DNA of 64,000 bases from Rivularia sp. MS3 (lineage in GTDB: Bacteria > Cyanobacteriota > Cyanobacteriia > Cyanobacteriales > Nostocaceae). Where the stretch lies: contig JAHCMI010000007.1 in the NCBI GenBank assembly GCA_019192545.1, positions 1 to 64,000 of the forward strand. Direction: 5' to 3'. Below, one piece after another: positions 54,977-64,000 of the stretch. Both the position numbers and the translations under genes were made by a program. Position 1 is the stretch's first letter, and each line of letters begins with the position of its first letter. The notes beneath the pieces are model-generated. The model had not been told where the DNA came from. It did no database searches and was given only the letters and a program-made list of their open reading frames with translations.

Positions 54977-55330
54977 ATGAAGATGGATTACAGAAAAGCT
55001 TTTATTCAAACACTGAAAAAATTTGGTATTCCTGCAAAATCTTTGGCACTTAGTAGTGGAGTACAAGAATGTCAGATTAGCCAATTTAGGAAAGGTAAAG
55101 ATTTAATGGCTGAAACTCTTTTTAGCTTGATAGCTGCACTACCAAGTGATGCAAAGATTTATTACTTTTCTCTTTTAAATGGGGAGTCGATGTTAGACGC
55201 GGTTGATTTGCGATCGCTAATTGGTTCGATGTCGATTGAGCGCAAGTCTGAGGTATTGAATTTAATTGCTAGCTCCTTGGTAGAAAACGAAGCAAAAACT
55301 GAATCTGCTTCGTTAGCACGAGCCGTGTGA
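54977..55330 (+). CDS. Small XRE-like HTH protein
   Basis: A 117-aa protein. FIQTLKKFGIPAKSLALSSG then VQECQISQFRKGKDLMAETL is a lambda-repressor-like HTH with the usual S-x-F/I-S-x-F/W-R-x-G pattern. The C-terminal half (IERKSEVLNLIASSLVENEA) is helical and may dimerise. It stands in a converging position to the conjugation operon end at 55351, so it could regulate that operon. An AT-rich gap of about 290 bases lies upstream, in which I see no other gene. Confidence 0.7.
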   Translation: MKMDYRKAFIQTLKKFGIPAKSLALSSGVQECQISQFRKGKDLMAETLFSLIAALPSDAKIYYFSLLNGESMLDAVDLRSLIGSMSIERKSEVLNLIASSLVENEAKTESASLARAV

Positions 55331-55350
55331 TAATCAAACGTATAAAAACT

Positions 55351-56967
55351 TTAATTCTTTTTATTTTGTATTGCATCACCCCAAAAGGAAGTAATAGCAG
55401 GAGCAAACACCGACGTATCTTCACTGCTAGCAGGTTGTGCAAAATACTTAGCGCGATTAGTAATAGCCAAAATTCTATCAGTATCCCTGACATACAACGG
55501 CACCATAGAGTCCCGTTGTTCCAGTAATTCATTCAAACCAATATTCATTTTAAGCCCTTGGTGAAACAATTTCCGAGCAGCCTTCTCCACCATCCGAGCT
55601 AATTCTGCACCAGTACAGTTAACAGTATTATTGAGAATAATTCGCCATTCCTTCTGTGTCAGCACATCACTATCCTTATAGCGCTTATCAAATCTTGCCA
55701 AATGCATCATCAAAATTTCCTTACGCTCGTAAGCTTGAGGGAATCCCACATAAAATATTTCATCAAATCTTCCCATCCTAGTTAATTCAGGGGGTAACAC
55801 ATCAATCCTATTGAGAGTAGCAACCACAAACACCGCAGTTTTTTTGTCCTGCAACCAAGTAAGTAAAGTTCCTAAAATCTGTGCAGAATTAGCATCTTCC
55901 CCGCCTGTTGATGAGTTAGAAAATAGTTTATCCAACTCATCAAAATAAAGCACTACAGGAGCGCAAGCTTCCACCCGTTTCAAAGTACGCTTCAAATACG
56001 TAGCACCACCGCTAACAACGGCTGCGGTATCTACACTGACAAGAGGAAAGCCCAGGATAGAAGCACAAACATTTGCTGCAAGAGTTTTACCAGTTCCGGG
56101 TGGTCCCACTAACAAACATCCCTTGGGAAGAGGAATATTTGATTTCCTAGCTTCAGTCGAAAAATCTAGCTTGGCTTGGAGGATGAACTTCTTGAATAAA
56201 TCCAAACCTCCGAAATCAGGTACGCTTGGCTTTGAAACAAAATTCAAATTCAAAGAACGAAAACGATAAATCTTGTAAGCTAAAAGTTGTTTTAATAAGT
56301 CATGAATATTTGTTGTTAACTCAGGACGAATAGCAATTTTTAACCCCAAGCGAATTTCTTCAATAGTTAGACCAGAAGCAGCATTTACTAGGCTCGATAT
56401 ATTAGTTTTCTGTGTCAAACATGGTAATTCTTTTTTGAGATAATCAGCAATATCATTCTCAGAAGGTAATGGATTATATAAAGTCGGAATTAAACTAGCA
56501 AGAGTTGAGGGTATTTCAACATTATCAGTGGTCAAAATGATTAGTTTTTTGAAGAAACTATTATTTTCAAGTTCATAGTAGATATTAATGATTTTTGATA
56601 TGAGTTTGTGAGAAAACAATTTATCTTCTTCTGGCGCAGTATTTCCTAAAGAAAATAAGTTTTCAAAAATAAAAATCCCTTCTCTTTCAGAATCCATTAA
56701 AAACTCAAAAACATCAAAAATATCTTGGTCGTACTTACATAAACAACTAGAATGTATAGCAGAAAAATCTATTTCCGAAGCCGAATTACAATTTACTTGT
56801 TCCATGCATCCCCAACCAGAATTCCATAAATATATAGGAACATTTTTGGGATAAGCACTGCTTCTTATAATCGAGCTTAAAACACTTAGGCGCTCTCTGG
56901 TTGAAGCAGTTACGTTAATTACAGGAACACCAGAATCGATTAATACGTTCAAATATGATAATTCCAT
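55351..56967 (-). CDS. Ycf46-like AAA ATPase
   Basis: A 538-aa AAA protein. The N-terminal half (degenerate first ATPase-like domain, residues 1-220) is followed by a proper AAA module: Walker A GCLLVGPPGTGKTLAANVCA near 285-304, Walker B VVLYFDELDKLF near 350, sensor 1 VFVVATLNRIDVLPPELTRM with the arginine finger region GRFDEIF. This is the Ycf46/Slr-type family of cyanobacteria, linked in part to carbon uptake control, although copies on plasmids may remodel conjugation complexes. It ends the leftward operon, 25 bases after the upstream gene. Confidence 0.85.
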   Translation of the reverse strand: MELSYLNVLIDSGVPVINVTASTRERLSVLSSIIRSSAYPKNVPIYLWNSGWGCMEQVNCNSASEIDFSAIHSSCLCKYDQDIFDVFEFLMDSEREGIFIFENLFSLGNTAPEEDKLFSHKLISKIINIYYELENNSFFKKLIILTTDNVEIPSTLASLIPTLYNPLPSENDIADYLKKELPCLTQKTNISSLVNAASGLTIEEIRLGLKIAIRPELTTNIHDLLKQLLAYKIYRFRSLNLNFVSKPSVPDFGGLDLFKKFILQAKLDFSTEARKSNIPLPKGCLLVGPPGTGKTLAANVCASILGFPLVSVDTAAVVSGGATYLKRTLKRVEACAPVVLYFDELDKLFSNSSTGGEDANSAQILGTLLTWLQDKKTAVFVVATLNRIDVLPPELTRMGRFDEIFYVGFPQAYERKEILMMHLARFDKRYKDSDVLTQKEWRIILNNTVNCTGAELARMVEKAARKLFHQGLKMNIGLNELLEQRDSMVPLYVRDTDRILAITNRAKYFAQPASSEDTSVFAPAITSFWGDAIQNKKN

Positions 56968-56992
56968 TGTTAATTCTTTGTTAAATTGGGTA

Positions 56993-58399
56993 CTAAACTA
57001 ATTCAAAATCTTGGTTGTTTTTAGATTCAGAAGAAACTAAATTTTGTTGTTTAGGCTGAAGTTTTGGCAGAATTTGCTCAAAATAAGTTAAATCCTTTTG
57101 ACTCATATTACTTTTGAGCTTTCCCCCATCCTTCTCTAACAGCACACCACGTCCATCTTTGGCTTCAATGTGTACGCGACCTTCTGGACTAGCTGTCCAT
57201 TTATAAGAAAAAACACCATCTATTTCAACTTCTTTTTCTTGAGCAATAGCATACTGAACTAAAGCTGAGGTTACTGTTTCAACACGAGAAAAATATTGGG
57301 CTTCTTGTTTACCTACGGGAGTAAATGTTGTCGGTAGAGGTTCATTTTTCTTAAGAGAATGTTGTAAAGTACTAATGTCTTGAATTTGCGTACTATCTAA
57401 ATTACCTTGAGAGACTTTTAACCCTAAAGGAGTTGAATGAAACTGCATTAAAAGTTTTCCCGTTGAAGAGTTGGATACTTCATATCTTGAACCTTGACGA
57501 GAAATTTGGTAATTACCAGCAGTATATTGGTTGGCTCCAGGTTGCGTTTGGAGATGAAATAAAGTTTTTAAAGATGCAGCACCTTTATGTTGTACAGAAT
57601 TCGCTTTAAACTCCTGCAATCCTAGTTTAATAGCAGAAGTTACACCTTGAACCACAGTTGAAACATTATTAACAGCTTGCTGCCACCATGAAGTATTTTT
57701 TGGTTGCTGTAGTCTTTGAGAGATTAATTCGTGATAAAAGCTTCGCTCTTGTTGCAATGCTTTTAACTCAGTTCTTAACTGTTCAACTTCAGCCAGTAAG
57801 ATATTTTTTAAAGGACTATCTTCTAAAACTTGAAGTGACTCTTTAACTCGTGTTGAGCCATTAGTAAGCGGTAAATTTGTATCCTCTTTAACTGAATATG
57901 AATGATTTTTTGATTCAGTATTTAGAAAATCAACTTCATGAATTTGGTTTAAGTCTTGACGCTCTTCACTATAATTATTTTCTTTAGCGATTTCTGGCCT
58001 TTCTTGACTTCTATTTACCGTTTGCTCACCTAATAAATTATTAACAATTACTTTACCATTCTCATTACTCTGTAAAATAACTTGTCCGTCCAATTCTACT
58101 TTTTTATTGGTTACTCCTGAAGCAACATCATCAACAGGTGTAGAGCGTAACTGTTGAAGTTCGCTAATTAATTGAGGATTTAAAAGCTGTCCCGATATTC
58201 CAGAAATTTCGTCTCTAAATTGATTATTATCTCGTCCGTAAACTAACCTATCACCATCAAATATTTTTAAATCTTGTCGTTGATTATCTCTCGAATTTTT
58301 AACATCTAGTAACGTTCGTAATAAAGTTTAAATTATCTGCTCGTAATGCTGTTGAATAGCAGTTGCATCGCCGGAGTTTAAAGTAAATATATCACTCAT
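56993..58399 (-). pseudogene. Hypothetical protein interrupted by in-frame TAA
   Basis: The likely true start is ATG 58399, overlapping the stop of the upstream gene as ATGA. It gives MSDIFTLNSGDATAIQQHYE and three more residues, then a TAA at 58328-58330. The same frame continues openly (TLLRTLLDVKNSRDNQRQDL and onward) through 57% coding-like sequence to 56993, total 469 codons. The long downstream part has a coiled coil (AEVQLRTELKALQQERSFYH-like, near residue 210) and a C-terminal beta-rich domain with GNYQISRQGSRYEVSNSSTG. Function unknown; the neighbours suggest conjugation. A shortened product from the TTG at 58093 is possible. Confidence 0.7.
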
Positions 58400-58767
58400 T
58401 GTATGAACTCCTCCTGTTTAGAAATACGGTTGAGTAAAATATGCGAATCCACGTAAAAAATTGCTAATTCTCCATCGAACATCCAAGCTATAAACTGACT
58501 CTCCTGATTACTATTTCTCGTACATTCATAGCATCCAAATTTATTAATCCTGCCAGCTAATAAACCATATTGGTCAAAGATTTCTATAACAAAAGGACAG
58601 TAACCTGTTTCAAACAATGGTTTTTCAATAGTTTCAGCTAACATATTCTGCCAAGAAGGATACTTTTGTAGAAGCAACGAAATTTCATTACTCCAATTTG
58701 TAGAGGAGGCAGGAGGCAGAGGGCAGGAGGCAGAAGGTATAGTACTTGTTTTCTTAGATATATTCAT
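58396..58767 (-). CDS. Small hypothetical protein with repeat-derived N-terminus
   Basis: A 123-aa protein. The N-terminal SASCPLPPASS is translated from a CTGCCTCCTGCC-type tandem repeat of the kind seen non-coding at 33943-33975 and 58909-58935. The conserved part (SLLLQKYPSWQNMLAETIEK, then GYCPFVIEIFDQYGLLAGRI) may be a small alpha/beta domain. It overlaps the following pseudogene by four bases (ATGA). No family recognised. Confidence 0.55.
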   Translation of the reverse strand: MNISKKTSTIPSASCPLPPASSTNWSNEISLLLQKYPSWQNMLAETIEKPLFETGYCPFVIEIFDQYGLLAGRINKFGCYECTRNSNQESQFIAWMFDGELAIFYVDSHILLNRISKQEEFIQ

Positions 58768-58939
58768 TTATTTAACCTTAAGTAAAAGGCATAATTGATA
58801 ATTTCTAGTTCTTGTAAAATGAGGTGGTTTAAGTCCCGTTACGACATTGGATTTACAGTTTAGTTTGGATTTAAGGTATTAACATTTGGTTTAAAACTTC
58901 TTTCTCTCCTGCCCTCTGCCACCTGCCTCCTGCCTTTAT
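58768..58939. other. Short gap with CCTGCC repeat
   Basis: This 170-bp gap holds no gene. It carries CTCCTGCCCTCTGCC and further CCTGCC units just after the coupling-protein stop codon, part of the repeat family that also entered the neighbouring gene. Confidence 0.5.
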
Positions 58940-60763
58940 TTAAAACACACTTGCAAGTTCTTGAGGAGAAGGTATAGTTCCGGGTTTTTCGGGTAATGGA
59001 AATAATTTTTCTGCCAATTGAACTCTTTCTAAAAACTGATTAGAACGCTCAGAATCACTTACCTTTACAGAATTATTCTCAATCAATCTTTCTCGCACTA
59101 AGTCCCATTTATCTTCTGACCAATTCATCTGCTGAATATCTGATAAGGGAACCTTTATTTTCTGCAACAACGGAACATAAGCTTCCGTACCCCTTTGATA
59201 AGCTGGGTTAATAATTACCGCTTTACCAGTACCCATTTTGGCAAACTGTGCGGGTTCTAATAAATGTCGTTTTTGATGATGCTCGTTAGTACTACGAGAA
59301 CCTCCCCCTTTACCCATACTGCGAGATTTGGAATTAAACTGAATTTCCATTTCTCCCAGATAATCGCTGAACAACTTCGCTGATTCCGTATCTTGGGGAT
59401 TAAATATAAACTTAGTCGCAGTACCCCCAAAGATTGCTCTTGTTAACTCCTTACCGTAAACTTTCTCTAGTTGAGCAATATTCTGATATCCTAAAATCCC
59501 TACAAACCCATCTTCCCTATTTTCGTTAAGCCAATTTACTAGTGCTGGTAGATACAAAGTTGGTAATTCGTCCAAAGCCACAATTAAAGGGTCAGAACGC
59601 GGTACGGTGCGCGATACATTGCGAGTCACAATCATATGTAAGATAGCCGCAAGTAAGGGACCAACAATATCTCGGTTATTTCTATCCAGCCCAAATACAA
59701 TCAACTGCTTTCCGTCTAAATTCAACGGTAATGTCGTTTTACCGCAAAAAGCACCTACAAAGTCGCGTTTGAGAAAACGCTGAAACATTCTTTGTGCGGT
59801 ACCAATAATCGAAACTGCTGTTTTCTCGGAATCCTTAACGCTGATAAGTTGAGAAAGCGGACGAGAAGTCCACACTTTGAGTTTATCTTTAGAAGCAGCT
59901 TCCATACGTGCTGCCAAGTTCGGTAAAGATAAAATAGCTTGCGCCATCATCAAATCGCAATACTTATCGTCCCCAGTCAAAGCTTTAACAGCCTTTGTTA
60001 CCAGTAAAATACCTTCTACCAAACTATCACCAGCTTCTTCAAAAAATTTATCGCTGCTATTGTTGCTGCGGTCAAAATTACGAGAAATAACGTGCGTCAA
60101 TTGTCCTGCTGCAATAGCGTCTTCTGAGTCTTTTAGTAAATCTAGAGGATTACAAGTTTCGCTTTCAGGAAATCCTGGAGCGAATACTCGTACCTTATAA
60201 CCGCGTTTCATAGCATAAGCTACAGCTCGTTTAGTTTGCGCGGGGTACTTAAAATCATAAAGACACATTGGAAATCCTTGGTCAAAAGCACTTCTCACTA
60301 AGGGGTCTATCACAGAGAAAGTTTTACCAGAACCAGCTGCACCGATAGCAGCAATCCCCCTTTGAACTGATGGTACATATAAGGTTCTATCTGGTTGAGA
60401 TAACCTATGTAGTTGTTGAGTAAAAGAAGGTTTAGTTTTGATTAAACCAGCATCACGCCAATGTTTTTCAAGCTTGGAAGTAATGAAAGTTGGAGTACCC
60501 ACATAAAGCGCTACTGAGTTTCGGATTGGCTTGGCAATCTGAAAAGTAGCTTTATGTTTAGCCTTGTTTTTCTCGCGTTTACCTCCCCAGTAACTGGTTG
60601 CTACTTTACCTTTATGATTGCGACCGGACAGGAAGTTGAAAATGGCGATCGCCAAAAAACAGCCCATAAGAATTAACCCAGATTCCGACTTAATTAAATC
60701 CGCTAGTCTTTCAATCTGTAAAGTTGGTGGTGTCGTAGTTGTCTGTAATCTAATAGTTGTCAT
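58940..60763 (-). CDS. traD: Type IV coupling protein (VirD4/TraD-like)
   Basis: A 607-aa inner-membrane ATPase that passes the relaxase-DNA complex to the secretion channel. One N-terminal membrane helix (GLILMGCFLAIAIFNFL) is seen; the motor has Walker A IAAIGAAGSGKTFSVIDPLV near residue 140 and Walker B DPLIVALDELPTLYLPAL near 390. The TraM/TraD-type sequence GFVGILGYQNIAQLEKVYGK and FGGTATKFIFNPQDTESAKL follow. It overlaps the upstream membrane-protein gene by 4 bases (ATGA). With MobV this gives a full transfer system in principle. Confidence 0.92.
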   Translation of the reverse strand: MTTIRLQTTTTPPTLQIERLADLIKSESGLILMGCFLAIAIFNFLSGRNHKGKVATSYWGGKREKNKAKHKATFQIAKPIRNSVALYVGTPTFITSKLEKHWRDAGLIKTKPSFTQQLHRLSQPDRTLYVPSVQRGIAAIGAAGSGKTFSVIDPLVRSAFDQGFPMCLYDFKYPAQTKRAVAYAMKRGYKVRVFAPGFPESETCNPLDLLKDSEDAIAAGQLTHVISRNFDRSNNSSDKFFEEAGDSLVEGILLVTKAVKALTGDDKYCDLMMAQAILSLPNLAARMEAASKDKLKVWTSRPLSQLISVKDSEKTAVSIIGTAQRMFQRFLKRDFVGAFCGKTTLPLNLDGKQLIVFGLDRNNRDIVGPLLAAILHMIVTRNVSRTVPRSDPLIVALDELPTLYLPALVNWLNENREDGFVGILGYQNIAQLEKVYGKELTRAIFGGTATKFIFNPQDTESAKLFSDYLGEMEIQFNSKSRSMGKGGGSRSTNEHHQKRHLLEPAQFAKMGTGKAVIINPAYQRGTEAYVPLLQKIKVPLSDIQQMNWSEDKWDLVRERLIENNSVKVSDSERSNQFLERVQLAEKLFPLPEKPGTIPSPQELASVF

Positions 60764-61317
60764 TTTTTAGTTTTTCCGATAGGTGTCCAAGTTTCGTGGA
60801 AGTGTGTATACCTGCCAAGGTCAAAACAATATTTATTAAGAGATAGCATAGAATTCATGTTTGTTTTTTGAGTAAAAATTAGACAGGGAAAAGGCATAAA
60901 AGTATAGTTCTTAACGTGAATAAATTTTTGAGAAGCTGGTAGCTTTGGGTCAGCTATTATCTGTAGAAAACGCTCCCCTTCTGAATGATAAACTTCATAT
61001 AAACAGCCACCGACACCACATAATTTAGGTGAACGATAATCAAATACAAATAACTCACCACCGCTATCTAATGATATTTTCAGAACTTTGATTGATTTTT
61101 TGTCTAACTTAGTTTCTGGAAGAGAAGATTTTACTTGTGCAAGTAGAGGTTGAGGAACTACATCTACAGCATTTTGCCAATTATATTCAAAATCTTTTAC
61201 TTTTTTATTAGATGATGGTGTTTTCAGCATCCATAATAAAATAGGAGCCGAAATAAAAAACAAAATTATACATGATATTTGAAAACGAATAATCTTGTTA
61301 TGGAGTTCTTTTTTCAT
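60760..61317 (-). CDS. Small single-span membrane protein of the transfer operon
   Basis: A 185-aa protein with one N-terminal membrane helix (ISCIILFFISAPILLWML at about residues 14-31) and a soluble, presumably outer domain with SLDSGGELFVFDYRSPKLCG and four cysteines. It overlaps traD by ATGA, so it is co-translated. Likely a transfer or surface protein; no family recognised. Confidence 0.6.
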   Translation of the reverse strand: MKKELHNKIIRFQISCIILFFISAPILLWMLKTPSSNKKVKDFEYNWQNAVDVVPQPLLAQVKSSLPETKLDKKSIKVLKISLDSGGELFVFDYRSPKLCGVGGCLYEVYHSEGERFLQIIADPKLPASQKFIHVKNYTFMPFPCLIFTQKTNMNSMLSLNKYCFDLGRYTHFHETWTPIGKTKK

Positions 61318-61340
61318 ATTAAAGATAATAGTTAATTTTT

Positions 61341-63179
61341 TTATTTATTATCGATACAATCCATTGCTTCCATCGCTTTTCTATATCCATCTAAAACTGT
61401 AATCCCATGTTTATTAACAGAATCACTTTCCGAGGAATTACTAATTTCTGAATCAATTGGAATACTTGCACCGCCAAAATGCATTTGACCGACACGTTCA
61501 ATTAATCTTTCACCTGTAAATGCTTTGGATGTAGTTGGGTCAATTTGTTTTGATGCATTATTTAATAATTGATTCGTATCGGATGCAATTAAATTCTGTT
61601 GTTCTGTAGGTGAAAAATATTGCATCATTTCTTCACCTGTAACTTCTTCACCTTTATCTAATCGAGTAAGAAATTTTGCTCCACCTGATTTACCTTCAAT
61701 GATTTTTCTCACATCAGGATGGTATGACATAAATTGCATTGCACCGAGAGAGCGACCGCAATTACCCTTACCATCACAAAGATAATTTCCTACAGAGTCG
61801 TAATTATCTTGAATATCAGAAAGCCCAGTGCTTAAAGCATCGATATTAGTACCTGATGTATGTCGTTTGTTACAACTACCTTTATTAGGTAATAATAGAC
61901 TAGATGAATTACTACTCGAAGTTATAGGAGAGTTATTAAAAGTAAATCCGCTACTTTTCAATCTTGTGGGAGTAGAAGTAGAATCTTCTCCACCTCCATT
62001 TATCAAACCTAGAAATATAGCGTCTTGTTCTCGATAACTCATAAATGGAACTGGACCGATAAAATAGGGTGTACATCCCAAATCAACAAAATTATTCCGC
62101 ATACACACCCGAAAGAACAAACCTTGAGACATCATTCCATCTACTTCCGATACATCCCAAACCGCGACCTTAAAAGCATCACCAAATAAATGTCTTCCTG
62201 TAGGCTCTTTCCCATTGTTTACCGAACCAAGGATTCCCCTACCACCTTTAACTAACTGATATTTACCGCTAACCCAAGCTTTCCCTTTGACTGACTTAGA
62301 ACCAGATACCTCTACATGAGCACAATCTTTTCTACAAGGTACGGCGAAACCTTCTTGTTTACTTCCTGAAATAGTCTTTTGTCGTAACTGCTCATCAGTT
62401 CCAAAAGCAACATCAACTATTCCGACTTCCCCACCTATAGTGTTAATGGGATTGGGGAATTGGGAGAAAGGAACCGAATCTAATCCTGGAACAGAATCGA
62501 TATAAGCTCCTTGCCATTTTTCAAATTCTTCAATTGGTGTTGTAGATAGTCCAGGAATGGAATCGACATTGTAGTAAGTTAAATCAACCTTAGAAAAACT
62601 AAGTTTACCCAGGTGAGGAGATTTTTCGAGTAAATTACCAATCCTTTTATTTCCATCAACTGAGCCAGATAAATTCTGAGAAAGTAAATATTCTACAGGC
62701 TTGACTTCACTAATAGGGATATTTTTTAACTCAGGAATTGCAGAAACTAAACTACCTAAAGTTTGTAATTTCATAATACTAAATTCTTCTAAACTAATCC
62801 TATTTGGATGTGAATTTGTAATTTGAGAAATATCAGCCAGCGAAAAATTTTGCAACTCAAAAGAGTCTTGAAAATCGCCTAACATCATAAATTCTGAAAC
62901 GTTTTGTCCTTTCTCCCAACTGCGATTTGGATTGTAACCTAACTTTTCTTGAACACCTGGAGGTGCTTGAAACGAACCATCTATATTGATAGAAGGCATT
63001 GTAGAAAAAGTAATTTGACTCCAATCTGGGATACGAGTATTCTGCCAATTAACTGTTTGGATTCTATTTCGATTATTGGATATATCTTGAGCTTGTGACG
63101 AGACAATGATTGAACTAGAAATTATTATTGATAAACCGATACCAGAGAATAAACTATTTTTTTTATTTAATGGTTTCAT
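61341..63179 (-). CDS. Secreted protein with lysozyme-like C-terminal domain
   Basis: A 612-aa protein with a signal peptide (FSGIGLSIIISSSIIVSSQA). The middle consists of short repeated units around 'S-x-P-x-L' (SVPGLDSVPFSQFPNP, IPGLSTTPIEEF, PELKNIPISEV). The C-terminal part (YLCDGKGNCGRSLGAMQFMS, then YHPDVRKIIEGKS) recalls lytic transglycosylase/lysozyme-like domains (G-x-x-GAMQF), which VirB1 proteins use to open the wall for the transfer channel; the catalytic glutamate could not be assigned. It overlaps the upstream gene by 17 bases. Similar large proteins occur in cyanobacterial T4SS loci. Confidence 0.65.
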   Translation of the reverse strand: MKPLNKKNSLFSGIGLSIIISSSIIVSSQAQDISNNRNRIQTVNWQNTRIPDWSQITFSTMPSINIDGSFQAPPGVQEKLGYNPNRSWEKGQNVSEFMMLGDFQDSFELQNFSLADISQITNSHPNRISLEEFSIMKLQTLGSLVSAIPELKNIPISEVKPVEYLLSQNLSGSVDGNKRIGNLLEKSPHLGKLSFSKVDLTYYNVDSIPGLSTTPIEEFEKWQGAYIDSVPGLDSVPFSQFPNPINTIGGEVGIVDVAFGTDEQLRQKTISGSKQEGFAVPCRKDCAHVEVSGSKSVKGKAWVSGKYQLVKGGRGILGSVNNGKEPTGRHLFGDAFKVAVWDVSEVDGMMSQGLFFRVCMRNNFVDLGCTPYFIGPVPFMSYREQDAIFLGLINGGGEDSTSTPTRLKSSGFTFNNSPITSSSNSSSLLLPNKGSCNKRHTSGTNIDALSTGLSDIQDNYDSVGNYLCDGKGNCGRSLGAMQFMSYHPDVRKIIEGKSGGAKFLTRLDKGEEVTGEEMMQYFSPTEQQNLIASDTNQLLNNASKQIDPTTSKAFTGERLIERVGQMHFGGASIPIDSEISNSSESDSVNKHGITVLDGYRKAMEAMDCIDNK

Positions 63180-63912
63180 AACTTTTATTTCCTAATTCTA
63201 TTAAGCGGTTGACTAACTGTAAAGAGATTCCATTTTTACGAGCAGCCATATTTATTTGTTCTCCTGCTCTAATCGAAACTAAAAAGTTTCTAACTCTCGG
63301 AATTAAAGGAGATTTTAACGAAATTAAACGCTGCTGTTGTGCAACAATAAATCCTCTATTTATTAACTGTAAATTTATAGTATCTGTAGTGTTTCCAAGT
63401 CTATTGATATTAAACTCTTCATTATCATTTGTAATCTCAATTGTGTGAACTTTAGGTGTTACATCCGCCATTGCTACTCGAAAAACGTAAACCCTTCGCT
63501 TTGTACTACCTTTGGTTACTACTGTCAATAAACTTGTGGTGGTAGAAGGTAATTGTTTAAAATCCAAGGGTTTAATTCTTCGTAAATGCAATACAGTTGC
63601 ACCAGTATCTTCTTCACATTCTTTTCCCAATCCAGATAAACAACCATCTACATCTAAAGAAGCAATACCAGGATTATCCAACCATACTTTTTCTATTGTT
63701 TCACCAGTAGGGATAAATGAAACATTAACTCCATATCCAGAGGATAATTTAATCAACGGTATTGCGCTTTTACTATTTCCAGTTGCTACAAAACTGCTTA
63801 TTCGCTCTTTCCTAAAATTGATTTCACCAGCTATTACTTTCATTGAAATATTAGTAAAGCTAATTAAGATGAATATAGAAATTACCGCAGCTTTTTTCAT
63901 GATAATTCTCAT
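63163..63912 (-). CDS. VirB9/TraK-like secreted transfer protein
   Basis: A 249-aa protein with signal peptide (AAVISIFILISFTNISMKV). SGYGVNVSFIPTGETIEKVW, then LHLRRIKPLDFKQLPSTTTS and GSTKRRVYVFRVAM resemble the N-terminal pattern of VirB9/TrbG or the TraK secretin-like protein (gE-I-x-x-V, then strand-rich domain). I keep the ATG at 63912, because it overlaps the upstream stop as TGATG; the ATG at 63900 is possible. Part of the T4SS core. Confidence 0.6.
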   Translation of the reverse strand: MRIIMKKAAVISIFILISFTNISMKVIAGEINFRKERISSFVATGNSKSAIPLIKLSSGYGVNVSFIPTGETIEKVWLDNPGIASLDVDGCLSGLGKECEEDTGATVLHLRRIKPLDFKQLPSTTTSLLTVVTKGSTKRRVYVFRVAMADVTPKVHTIEITNDNEEFNINRLGNTTDTINLQLINRGFIVAQQQRLISLKSPLIPRVRNFLVSIRAGEQINMAARKNGISLQLVNRLIELGNKSYETIK

Positions 63913-64000
63913 CAGTCACTAAATTGAAAAGATTGATTTACAAATATCTGCACCCGCGTATTGGCAGGAACATACCAAACCTTTTGCTGCTGTTTAATTT
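63912..64000 (-). CDS. C-terminus of VirB10/TrbI-like protein (partial)
   Basis: The last 28 codons of a gene that enters from the right edge: KVWYVPANTRVQIFVNQSFQ and three more residues, ending TGA at 63912-63914. The P-A-N-T/GT-x-V-x-V/I-F-V-N pattern is the usual ending of TrbI/VirB10 proteins. The stop overlaps the next start as TGATG. Start lies outside the window. Confidence 0.6.
   Translation of the reverse strand, partial: IKQQQKVWYVPANTRVQIFVNQSFQFSD

Overview
The window looks like a low-GC cyanobacterial replicon, most likely a conjugative plasmid of a filamentous Nostocales-type strain. The signs are scattered HIP1 octamers (GCGATCGC), heptameric tandem repeats, many dispersed palindromes, a Uma2-family nuclease, and a plasmid backbone (ParM/ParR-like partition, MobV relaxase, VirD4/TraD-like coupling protein, end of a T4SS operon). 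No rRNA or tRNA gene was seen.

Region 1 (1-11.3 kb) is a CRISPR locus of type III character. A Cas10/Cmr2 gene reads out of the left edge. Two arrays (22 and 12 repeats) face each other, each with its own homologous leader and an upstream dispersed repeat, in mirror-image arrangement. Between them lie cas1-cas2, a RelE/ParE-like toxin, an HTH protein, a 57-aa ORF, a solitary degenerate CRISPR repeat followed by a terminator, and a small secreted-protein gene with an in-frame stop. A coiled-coil membrane protein sits just outside leader 2.

Region 2 (11.6-29.8 kb) is defence-island-like: a RelE-UvrD helicase broken by a 22-bp insertion in a HIP1 site, a 2130-aa helicase with zinc clusters and a nuclease-like C-terminus, a NACHT/14-WD40 STAND protein, a PD-(D/E)XK-like protein, an ISAs1-type IS, a frameshifted DUF4365 gene and a DUF3768 gene.

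Region 3 (29.8-46.2 kb) is plasmid core: a 1259-aa protein with an RNA-polymerase-like N-x-D-x-D-G-D motif, a membrane protein, a ParA/MinD-like ATPase, a ParR-like adaptor, ParM, phased iterons (candidate parC), Uma2, MobV relaxase, and an IsrB-like RRXRR/RuvC gene split by a 2.5-kb group II intron.

Region 4 (46.2-52.8 kb) is a metabolic/stress cassette: NAD(P)-binding F420-reductase-like proteins, SnoaL-like proteins, a quinone oxidoreductase and a quinol monooxygenase remnant, with two divergent LysR regulators. Several of these genes are frameshifted.

Region 5 (52.9-64 kb) has a GIY-YIG protein, an ASCH protein with a truncated methyltransferase tail, an XRE-like protein, and a leftward conjugation operon: VirB10-like (partial), VirB9/TraK-like, a lysozyme-like secreted protein, a small membrane protein, TraD, and a Ycf46-like AAA ATPase group. 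At least six genes carry a single stop or frameshift, so the replicon is either decaying or carries sequence errors that need checking.
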